Shown here: piece by piece, positions 54,622 to 60,760 of the stretch
How positions within the stretch are numbered: position 1 is the first letter of the stretch
Layout of the letters: each line of letters starts with the position of its first letter
Source of the DNA: Phycisphaerales bacterium
GTDB lineage: Bacteria; Planctomycetota; Phycisphaerae; UBA1845; Fen-1342
Direction of reading: 5' to 3'
Length of the DNA stretch: 64,000 bases
NCBI GenBank assembly: GCA_016710275.1
Contig: JADJXS010000001.1
Coordinates: 744,001-808,000 of the forward strand
Notes under the pieces: model-generated
What the model saw: only the letters and a program-made list of their open reading frames with translations
Told to the model about the DNA's origin: nothing
Database searches by the model: none
Translations under genes and position numbers: made by a program

Positions 54622-55398
54622 ATGCGTTTCTGGTTGATTTTCGGTGCGGTGCTGTTTGCGCTCTTCGGTGGTCTGGCGGCGTTCGCGGGCGATGACGCCG
54701 GCTGCACGGCCAAAGCGGCCGCGAAATCCGGCGAGTGCGCCAAGAAGTGCGCGGTGGCGAAGGCTTCCTGCGAGGTGAAGGGCAAGAAGGTCGAGTACGA
54801 CATTCCGGCCATGACCTACCAGGTCGGCGAGACCAGCACGCAGTGCGAGAAGGCCGCTCTCGAAGCCGCGAAGGGCGATGAGAAGGCCGTCAAGTTCGTC
54901 GTCGCGGGCAAGAACTACGACACGAAGACCGAGGCGATGGACGCCTACGCCGCGGCGCTGGACAGCTACCTCAACAGCCAGGTTCTGACCGTCCGCTACG
55001 CCGTCGGCGATGAGTGCGTTCCCTGCCCGGCGACCGCCAAGGAGATGGCGGCCAAGTCTGAGAAGAAGCTGACCTACCGCGTCGCGTCGTTCACCTTCGA
55101 CAGCCAGGAGAAGGCGGATGCAGCGCTGGCCGCGGCCAAGAAGGCCGTCAACGGCGGCTGCTGCGCCAAGGGCGAGGGCGCTGCGAAGGGCTGCTGCGCG
55201 AAGAAGGGCCAGACGGCCTCCGCGTCGGACAGCAAGGGCGAGAAGAAGGAATGCACCGCCGGCGAGGGCGCCACGGTGGCGAAGGCCTCCGATGAGAAGA
55301 AGATCGGCTGCTGCGAGAAGGCCTGCGGCAAGGTGGACGTGGCCCGCGGCAAGATCGACGCCGCGATCCGCGCTCTGGCCGAAGCGGCCGGCGCCTGA
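54622..55398 (+). CDS. Cysteine-rich exported protein with two internal repeats
   Basis: 258 residues from the ATG at 54622, with GGAGAGG upstream. Signal peptide 1-22 (L-I-F-G-A-V-L-F-A-L-F-G-G-L-A-A-F-A). The mature protein has 15 Cys and many Lys, Ala and Glu. A Cys-rich start (C-T-A-K-A-A-A-K-S-G-E-C-A-K-K-C) leads into two repeats of about 55 residues. One starts at M-T-Y-Q-V-G-E and runs to V-K-F-V-V-A-G-K-N-Y-D-T-K-T-E-A; the other starts at V-R-Y-A-V-G-D-E-C-V-P-C and runs to L-T-Y-R-V-A-S-F-T-F-D-S-Q-E-K-A. Three Cys-Cys pairs follow (G-G-C-C-A-K, K-G-C-C-A-K-K, I-G-C-C-E-K-A-C). Metal binding or thiol chemistry outside the membrane is likely, but this is inference. No family recognised. 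Confidence 0.72.
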   Translation: MRFWLIFGAVLFALFGGLAAFAGDDAGCTAKAAAKSGECAKKCAVAKASCEVKGKKVEYDIPAMTYQVGETSTQCEKAALEAAKGDEKAVKFVVAGKNYDTKTEAMDAYAAALDSYLNSQVLTVRYAVGDECVPCPATAKEMAAKSEKKLTYRVASFTFDSQEKADAALAAAKKAVNGGCCAKGEGAAKGCCAKKGQTASASDSKGEKKECTAGEGATVAKASDEKKIGCCEKACGKVDVARGKIDAAIRALAEAAGA

Positions 55399-55839
55399 TT
55401 GTTGCAACGGCAGTGCGGTTGAAGCGCCGGCAGGTGCTGTGAATCGGTGCTGTGAATCGGCGCTTTGAAGCGGTGCTGTGAAGCTGCGCTGTGAAGCGAC
55501 TCTGTAGTGTGCGGCGGACTGCTGAAAAGCGGCGCTGCAAGGCACTGTCGAGCACTGCGAAGCGCTGGGAAGCACTGCGAACCGCTGCTTGATTGAGACC
55601 CCTGCGGGGCGGCCTGGCGAAAGCCGGGTCGCCCCGCGGTCATTGTGGAGTTGCCGGCGACTGCGGCATGTCATGCAGTGTCACGGTTGAGAGCAGGTTC
55701 CTGCGGCGGGTTGCGCGAGGAACGGACGACTGTGCAGGGTGCGGGGGGAATGCGGACCGCAGTTTGCAGTTCAGGTGATCATCGTCCCGATTGTCGAGGA
55801 GTCTGCGCGGGCGGGGTGAGGCTTGGCAGGGAGGACGCG
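55399..55839. other. Intergenic region with repeats after the Cys-rich gene
   Basis: 441 bp. It begins with a 13-bp tandem array and further degenerate GAAGC-type copies to about 55590, and then a GGGGCGGCC...GGGTCGCCCCGC hairpin (about 55606-55637) that could act in termination, though it lacks a T run. The remainder has no recognisable gene. Confidence 0.5.
55433..55497. repeat. 13-bp tandem repeat, five copies
   Basis: Units GGTGCTGTGAATC (two identical copies), GGCGCTTTGAAGC, GGTGCTGTGAAGC and TGCGCTGTGAAGC run head to tail. Related degenerate copies (AGCACTGCGAAGC, GGGAAGCACTGCG) continue to about 55590. Confidence 0.9.
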
Positions 55840-56106
55840 ATGCAATTCGCCGGCATCGCCATTGCGACCATACTTGCGTTGATCGCCGCCTATTGCATAG
55901 CGTTTAATTATCATGCATCGACAACGCGGCGAAGGTCGTTTATTCCGCTTGTTGGGGGGATGGCTGGTGCAATCGCGTGCCTGCTTTACCCTCACATGGC
56001 GAGGTACGCCTGGGTTCCGCTGGTCGTCGATCCTGGATGCGTGTTCTACTTCGCCCTCGCCGCTGTGTGCCTTTTCTGCGGGCCGATTGGGGGCAACAAG
56101 AGGTGA
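55840..56106 (+). CDS. Small membrane protein of unknown function
   Basis: 88 residues from the ATG at 55840, with GGGAGG upstream. Three hydrophobic stretches (F-A-G-I-A-I-A-T-I-L-A-L-I-A-A-Y; P-L-V-G-G-M-A-G-A-I-A-C-L-L; V-F-Y-F-A-L-A-A-V-C-L-F-C) with a basic T-T-R-R-R loop after the first. Composition is less GC-rich than in the housekeeping genes. No family recognised, and no partner gene is obvious. Confidence 0.6.
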   Translation: MQFAGIAIATILALIAAYCIAFNYHASTTRRRSFIPLVGGMAGAIACLLYPHMARYAWVPLVVDPGCVFYFALAAVCLFCGPIGGNKR

Positions 56107-56269
56107 GCTGATGCGATGTCGGGGGCGACCGGCTTCACGTCTCGGAGGCGGGTTACGCGGCGTGGACGGGGATCGTCGCACAGTGTGTGCGGGCGGAGTG
56201 AGGCGCGTCGGGGCGTTCGTCTGATCAACACAGGGGGTTCAGCATGATCTGTGTCGGAGACACGGTCAG

Positions 56270-56755
56270 TTACAAGTCGAACAAGTAGCCGGGGCCCTCC
56301 GGAAGGTCGCAGACTTTCCAGGTCTCTATCGTCTCCGCCAGGTTTCTGCACTTCTTGTCAGCGCTGTAGAAAATACGCGCTCCGTGACAGTAGGCTGTCG
56401 CGATGATCAGGCAGTCCGCCCGAAGTGTCTTTCGTGAGTTGGGCTGACCCGCCGGCCGCCCTGACTTCCCGTCGCAGAAGAGCCGCGCCGCGACCGCTGC
56501 ACACTTCGTATCAAAAGGGCGGATCTGGAATCGCGAGCTGATTGCCGCGACTACTTCGCTTCGCTGACTCTCCGCGACCGGCGTCAGGTACTCCGAGAGA
56601 GCAACGGCGGGCAGGATGATCTGCGACTGACTCCGATCCAGTTCGGCGAAGAGGCATTGCGCGCGTTGTTGCTGCACAGCAGAACCTTCGCTTCGGATTC
56701 CCCACACAAGTGTCATGGAATCGATCGCGACGATCGTGGGCCTTGATTCGCTCAC
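56270..56755 (-). CDS. PIN-domain protein (VapC-like), probable toxin
   Basis: 161 residues from a GTG overlapping the stop of the upstream gene (GTGA). The PIN ribonuclease fold is indicated by the acidic residues in order: D12 in V-A-I-D-S-M-T-L, the Glu in V-A-L-S-E-Y-L, the Asp in R-A-D-C-L-I-I-A-T-A, and the Asp in F-Y-S-A-D-K-K. VapC toxins of this type cut tRNA or rRNA. The upstream partner gene is much larger than a VapB antitoxin and not related to one that I recognise. The operon has its own promoter and palindromic operator. Less GC-rich than neighbouring genes, consistent with transfer. Confidence 0.8.
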   Translation of the reverse strand: MSESRPTIVAIDSMTLVWGIRSEGSAVQQQRAQCLFAELDRSQSQIILPAVALSEYLTPVAESQRSEVVAAISSRFQIRPFDTKCAAVAARLFCDGKSGRPAGQPNSRKTLRADCLIIATAYCHGARIFYSADKKCRNLAETIETWKVCDLPEGPGYLFDL

Positions 56756-57549
56756 TCGCGACGCATCTCCGCCAGGTACGCCTCGGGATCCTCAATTTCG
56801 TCCCATGCACTTCCACCGCTGTCATGCGCCTTCCGAAGGACATCCACGATCGATCCCGTCTTTGGCGGCTCAAACGAGGAGATGACGAAGTGCTTCAATT
56901 GCCATCCGTGCCGCAGCCAACCGGCCTCGCCGGTCAGCGTTACGTGTTGATACAGCCACTGGCCAAGTTCTCTTGCAAGATCCGCGGTCTTGACTCGGCA
57001 AATTACCATCCTGCGACTTGCTTCCGGCAGCCGGATGCCGCAGTGCATTTCCGTTGCACCGCCTACGCGCTCGATCCTCGCGTAGATCGAGGTTTCACCG
57101 CGGATGATCGCGCAGGCCGACACGGTTCGGTATGTATCCGGGGTGATCTTCGCGATCACATCGGTGAGCGATCCCCCTCCCCCTGGGTTGATGAACTCAA
57201 TTTCGCATCCAAGCCGCCTTGCAATGTCACTAAGCTCCTTGAGTGAGGAGAGCGTCGGCGTCGTCCAGTCCGCTTCACCGGGCGTGTCGATCTGCCTGGC
57301 GGTAACCGACAGCAAATTCAGCACGACCTGCCGATCCGGTGCGCCGACCCTGTACACCGCTGATCCCGTCGCCACATCAAGCAGATTCAACGTGCGCGGC
57401 GAAGTCTCCTTACCGGGATCTGGTTCCTGACCCTCCTCCGTGTCATCCTCTTCGCGCTGATCGATAAGGCGCTGTACGGCGTTGAGAATTCCCGCCAGCG
57501 ATCGCAACGGCACCGCCGACGGCTGCATCCCCGGCGCAACAAGCCGCAC
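56752..57549 (-). CDS. Partner of the PIN protein, possible antitoxin or regulator, unknown family
   Basis: 265 residues from the GTG at 57549. An ATG at 57587 lies in another frame with a better position relative to the promoter. One missing A in the run at 57571-57574 would join it (M-A-E-P-Q-E-K-S-D-V-G-F-I-V-R-L), giving about 278 residues, so the true start may be 57587. The N-terminal 60 residues are helical with an acidic linker (R-E-E-D-D-T-E-E-G-Q-E-P-D). The middle is alpha/beta with I-E-F-I-N-P-G-G-G-G-S-L-T-D-V-I. The C-terminal segment D-S-G-G-S-A-W-D-E-I-E-D-P-E-A-Y-L is acidic, as in toxin-binding tails. No helix-turn-helix is evident. The antitoxin role is inferred from order and overlap only. 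Confidence 0.65.
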   Translation of the reverse strand: MRLVAPGMQPSAVPLRSLAGILNAVQRLIDQREEDDTEEGQEPDPGKETSPRTLNLLDVATGSAVYRVGAPDRQVVLNLLSVTARQIDTPGEADWTTPTLSSLKELSDIARRLGCEIEFINPGGGGSLTDVIAKITPDTYRTVSACAIIRGETSIYARIERVGGATEMHCGIRLPEASRRMVICRVKTADLARELGQWLYQHVTLTGEAGWLRHGWQLKHFVISSFEPPKTGSIVDVLRKAHDSGGSAWDEIEDPEAYLAEMRRE

Positions 57550-57611
57550 GATGAACCCGACGTCCGATTTTCCTGCGGTTCAGCCATCGGGGCCCCTTAC
57601 TCCTAACGTAG

Positions 57612-57639
57612 AGTATAATCGGTTGACAGCGGCTGTCAA
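57612..57639 (-). promoter_or_regulatory. Promoter with palindromic operator for the PIN operon
   Basis: On the minus strand TTGACA (57634-57639) and TATACT (57612-57617) are 16 bp apart, close to consensus. The -35 box is one end of a perfect 17-bp palindrome, TTGACAGC-C-GCTGTCAA (57623-57639), the usual place for an autorepressor site in toxin-antitoxin operons. The ATG at 57587 is 25 bases downstream of the -10. Confidence 0.8.
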
Positions 57640-57780
57640 TCGCAAGCTGTTACGAATAATGGGTTTGCGGTAATCTCCGGCGGGCGATGGACTTGTGAAG
57701 ACGCGCGACGACGAACCTAACATAATCCAAATCACAGGGGCACCAATCCCCGCCCCCTCGCCCGACGGATGCCCCTCTTC

Positions 57781-57885
57781 TTACGGATGCTCCGCCGCGG
57801 GGAAATGCCCGTCAATCTCCGCGAGACCATCCGGCGTCTGGCGCACGCCGGCCGCCGCCACGTTCTCATCCACCTGCGACGGCCG
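57781..57885 (-). pseudogene. Remnant of an aldo/keto reductase 3' end
   Basis: A 115-bp segment (57771-57885) matches 59678-59792, the 3' end and flank of the complete aldo/keto reductase gene, at roughly 90 percent. Read on the minus strand, it still encodes the last ~34 residues (V-D-E-N-V-A-A-A-G-V, ending P-A-A-E-H-P) and the TAA stop. Upstream sequence bears no further similarity, so only the tail was copied or left behind. Confidence 0.85.
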
Positions 57886-57953
57886 TGTAGCCAATGCAGC
57901 GCGGTACAATCCGCAGCCGTCGGACTTTCTCACTCGGTCGCGAGGGACAGCCG

Positions 57954-58385
57954 GTGCGGCCCCTGCTTTTTGTCATCGCTCCGGGCGTGGTCGCATGGAG
58001 CGTCGCACATTACGTTGCGAGCCGGGTTCGCCGCCGACGGCTCCGGGATAAGCCTTCGGCGTCCGCCGAAGCGCGGTTGGAGCTGTTCACGCAGGCTGGC
58101 GCGACCCAGGCAGCGGCTGCCGTCGTGCTGGAAGCCGCTGATTCGGCCCTTGCGATCTGCCGCCGGCATTTCCGTCCGACAGATCGATTCTCGGTAGAAC
58201 TGCGCTCACCGCTGGGACCGCTCGCAATCGATGATGACCCCGATTTGATCGTGGACTACATCCACCTCCTTCTTCGCCGTAGCGGAGTCAATCGACCGGC
58301 GTATCCTGAAGGGTACGGGCATGAGGACTCGCTGGGCGAACTGGCTCGATCCGTCTCAATGGCGATGGCAGTGAGCGATGGTTGA
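57954..58385 (+). CDS. Small membrane-anchored protein of unknown function
   Basis: 143 residues from the GTG at 57954 (AGGGA upstream). One N-terminal hydrophobic segment (L-L-F-V-I-A-P-G-V-V-A-W-S-V-A) with a basic stop (R-V-R-R-R-R-L-R), then a soluble helical part with A-S-A-E-A-R-L-E-L-F-T-Q-A-G and V-E-L-R-S-P-L-G-P-L-A-I-D-D-D-P-D. No family recognised. First of three same-direction genes between the aldo/keto reductase remnant and the intact gene. Confidence 0.6.
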   Translation: MRPLLFVIAPGVVAWSVAHYVASRVRRRRLRDKPSASAEARLELFTQAGATQAAAAVVLEAADSALAICRRHFRPTDRFSVELRSPLGPLAIDDDPDLIVDYIHLLLRRSGVNRPAYPEGYGHEDSLGELARSVSMAMAVSDG

Positions 58386-58431
58386 CTCCGGAGTGTATCG
58401 CACTCGACCATCGGAACAGGGAGGATCCCGC

Positions 58432-58908
58432 GTGAATGAACTCCTTCCCTCCGGGAAACCGGCACTCGCAACTGAACGCGGCGCATCGAGTCTCCGCAGG
58501 CTCTTGTATTCTCCGGTAGCGCTCGGCTTGATCGACGCGGATCAACTGCTGCCCGGGGTCGATTCGCCCGAGGAGCGCCAGCGCATCGCGAGTGAGGCGA
58601 GCCGACAATTGCGGCTGCCGATTGCCCGGACCGTTGCGTTACTTGTTGTTCCCGGTTTCGTTGCCGCCGCACTCTACTCCTCGATCGGGCCGATCCCTTG
58701 GATTCCGACGGGCAGTACTTGGGTCTCAGCCGCAGGCGGTGCAATCGTTGGAATGGTCACCCCCAGCTTGCTCTCCATCTGGACACGCCGTCGCATTCGC
58801 CCGGCGATTCTCGACGTATTGCGTCGCGAGGGTCGCTGCCTCGGATGCGGCTACTTGATCCCCGTACGCGGAACCGCCTGTCCTGAGTGCGGCAAGAGCG
58901 ACGACTAG
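58432..58908 (+). CDS. Membrane protein with C-terminal zinc ribbon
   Basis: 158 residues from a GTG at 58432, chosen because AGGGAGG lies about 7 bases upstream; an ATG at 58378 that overlaps the previous gene is the alternative. A cytoplasmic N-terminal region of about 60 residues is followed by two helices (T-V-A-L-L-V-V-P-G-F-V-A-A-A-L-Y; S-A-A-G-G-A-I-V-G-M-V-T) and a C-terminal zinc ribbon C-L-G-C-G-Y-L-I-P-V-R-G-T-A-C-P-E-C-G. This kind of ribbon tail is frequent in planctomycete small membrane proteins of unknown role. Confidence 0.65.
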   Translation: MNELLPSGKPALATERGASSLRRLLYSPVALGLIDADQLLPGVDSPEERQRIASEASRQLRLPIARTVALLVVPGFVAAALYSSIGPIPWIPTGSTWVSAAGGAIVGMVTPSLLSIWTRRRIRPAILDVLRREGRCLGCGYLIPVRGTACPECGKSDD

Positions 58909-58943
58909 CCGGCCGGCGGAGTTGTGAACAGGGTGCGCAACGG

Positions 58944-59492
58944 ATGTCCCTTCGATTCTTCTGGGCGGTTGTTGCCACTTTAGCCTTGCTGTCGGTCCCC
59001 TTTATATTGGGGTGGATCGTGGTGTCGTGGCGCAACAGGATGACGCGCACGAAAATGGCCTCCGCCCTTGCTGAGCGGGAGTGGATCCGCCGCTACCTGC
59101 CTTATCCCACCCCGATTCAACAGGCGCTCGTGGACCTGCTTCGCGGACTGGGGGAGGCGTACCTCGTGGAGTGGACTCGTCTGCGGCCTGAAGACCGCGC
59201 TTCAGCGACGCTCCACATGATCGACGACGATGTGGACGAGGACATCTGGTTGACACCCTGGCTGCTTCGGCACGGTTTACACAGGACGGTCGACGACCGT
59301 GGGATCGAACTGCCCGATCGGCTTGGCGGACTGATTGAACTGCTTGCGGAGCTGCTGCAGGAGCCTGCCGCTTCGCCGCCCGGTGATTCCCCCCGCGTAC
59401 TCCGCTGCCACGTATGCGGCTATGACCTCGCGGGGCATGGTGCGGGCGGTGCCTGTCCGGAATGTGCGGCGACCTTCGGCCGCCGGCTGTAA
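58944..59492 (+). CDS. Membrane-anchored protein with C-terminal zinc ribbon
   Basis: 182 residues from the ATG at 58944. One N-terminal helix (F-W-A-V-V-A-T-L-A-L-L-S-V-P-F-I-L-G-W-I), a soluble middle with acidic patches (M-I-D-D-D-V-D-E-D-I-W-L-T-P-W) and a leucine-rich helix, then a zinc ribbon C-H-V-C-G-Y-D-L-A-G-H plus C-P-E-C at the end. The ribbon matches the type in the preceding gene, and the two probably act together. Follows it by 35 bp. Confidence 0.65.
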   Translation: MSLRFFWAVVATLALLSVPFILGWIVVSWRNRMTRTKMASALAEREWIRRYLPYPTPIQQALVDLLRGLGEAYLVEWTRLRPEDRASATLHMIDDDVDEDIWLTPWLLRHGLHRTVDDRGIELPDRLGGLIELLAELLQEPAASPPGDSPRVLRCHVCGYDLAGHGAGGACPECAATFGRRL

Positions 59493-59525
59493 GAGCGGTG
59501 GTGCCGAGCGCGCCGGGCCCTTCTC

Positions 59526-59584
59526 GTGGCACCGGGCTTCTGCCCGGTGTCTCAACACAGCACCGCCCGGAAGGGCGGTGGCAC
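59526..59584. repeat. Double hairpin repeat of the GTGGCACCGG type
   Basis: GTGGCACCGGGC ... GCCCGGTG and then CACCGCCCGG ... GGGCGGTGGCAC form two stem-loops that are also roughly the reverse complement of each other. Palindromes starting GTGGCACCGG are, from memory, common dispersed elements in planctomycete genomes. No gene lies in 59493-59687. Confidence 0.7.
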
Positions 59585-59620
59585 AACCCGAGCCAGCGTT
59601 CCTGCCATCGTCGCAGATCC

Positions 59621-59670
59621 GCCGACTCTCGCCCGATTGCCGACTCTCGCCCGATTGCCGACTCTCGCCA
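59621..59670. repeat. 18-bp tandem repeat
   Basis: Two identical copies of GCCGACTCTCGCCCGATT (59621-59638, 59639-59656) and the first 14 bases of a third, just downstream of the aldo/keto reductase stop. Confidence 0.9.
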
Positions 59671-59687
59671 ACCTGCCGCCCCTCTCC

Positions 59688-60653
59688 TTACGGATGCTCC
59701 GCCGCAGGGAAAAGCCCGTCAATCTCCGCAAGATCATCCGGCGTCAGGCGCACGCCGACCGCCGCCACGTTCTCATCCACCTGCGACGGCCGCGACGCGC
59801 CGATGATGACGCTCGACACCGCCGTCCGCCCCAGCAGCCACGCAATCGCCAGTTGCGCCAGCGTGATGTCGTGCCGCTCCGCGATCGGGCGCAGCGAGTC
59901 CACCTTCTCCAGTAGCGCCTTGTTCTCGTGCAGCTTGCCCCAGTAGCCGCTCATCCGCCGGCTGGTGGCGCGGCTCTGCCTGGGCGGTTTGCCGCCGCTG
60001 TACTTGCCCGACAGAATTCCCTGCTTGAGCGGGCTCCACACGATCATGCCCAGCCCCGATTCCGCGCAGGCCGTCTGCACGCCGTTGGTCTCCACCCGCC
60101 GCGCGGCGATGCTGTATTCCGGCTGCTCGGAGACGGGAAGCACCGCACCGCTCCGCCGACACAATTCGCACACCTCGCGGATGCGGTCCGCCGGCCACTC
60201 GCTGACCCCCCAATAGAGCGTCTTGCCCTGGCGCACGAGGTCGTCCATCGCCCGCACGACCTCGTCCAGCTCCACCTGCGGGTCGTAGCGGTGGCACTGC
60301 ATCAGGTCGAGATAGTCGGTGCGCAGCCGCTTGAGCGAGTTGTGCACACTCTCAAAGATGTGCTTGCGCGACAGCCCGCGATCGTTCGGGTCGTCGCTCA
60401 TCGGCCAGAAGCACTTGGTGGCCAGCACCAGCTCCTGCCGCCGCACCCCCTTGAGCGCGCGGGCCAGCGCTTCCTCCGCCGCGCCGCGGTTGTACACGTC
60501 GGCGGTGTCGAAAAAGTTGATGCCCGAGTTGAGCGCCCGCTTGACGCAGGCGCGCGCCTCCTTGTCCTCGATTCCGCCGCCGAAGGTCAGCCAGCTTCCC
60601 AGCCCGATCTCGGAGACGCGCACACCCGCGCGCCCCAGCCTGCGATATTCCAT
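59688..60653 (-). CDS. Aldo/keto reductase
   Basis: NADPH-dependent reductase of 321 residues with the TIM-barrel fold of the voltage-gated potassium channel beta-subunit group. Motifs: L-G-R-A-G-V-R-V-S-E-I-G-L-G-S-W, I-N-F-F-D-T-A-D-V-Y (catalytic Asp and Tyr), L-A-T-K-C-F-W (catalytic Lys), Q-C-H-R-Y-D (His), and the cofactor-binding I-I-G-A-S-R-P-S-Q-V-D-E-N. All four catalytic residues are present. The 3' end of this gene is duplicated at 57771-57885. Substrate unknown. Confidence 0.92.
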   Translation of the reverse strand: MEYRRLGRAGVRVSEIGLGSWLTFGGGIEDKEARACVKRALNSGINFFDTADVYNRGAAEEALARALKGVRRQELVLATKCFWPMSDDPNDRGLSRKHIFESVHNSLKRLRTDYLDLMQCHRYDPQVELDEVVRAMDDLVRQGKTLYWGVSEWPADRIREVCELCRRSGAVLPVSEQPEYSIAARRVETNGVQTACAESGLGMIVWSPLKQGILSGKYSGGKPPRQSRATSRRMSGYWGKLHENKALLEKVDSLRPIAERHDITLAQLAIAWLLGRTAVSSVIIGASRPSQVDENVAAVGVRLTPDDLAEIDGLFPAAEHP

Positions 60654-60700
60654 CTCAGCGCCCTCCTGAAATTGGCGGCGGCATTGTATCGACCGGACCC

Positions 60701-60745
60701 GCCGACGGCGGACCCGCCGCGCGCGGAACCGCCGCGCGCGGAACC
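60701..60745. repeat. 15-bp tandem repeat upstream of the glycosyltransferase
   Basis: Two identical copies of GCCGCGCGCGGAACC (60716-60730, 60731-60745) preceded by a variant copy at 60701-60715. It lies in the gap between the divergent aldo/keto reductase and glycosyltransferase genes. Confidence 0.85.
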
Positions 60746-60760
60746 GCCTCGGAGCCGATC

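Noticed and set aside
54451..55674. A 407-codon minus strand frame with many Ala/Leu/Gly runs
   Set aside because: It covers the Cys-rich gene on the other strand; the + strand frame has a signal peptide, a ribosome site, internal repeats and a -10 box.
57695..58051. A + strand frame of 118 codons downstream of the operator
   Set aside because: It reads through the aldo/keto reductase remnant in antisense and overlaps the start of the next gene.
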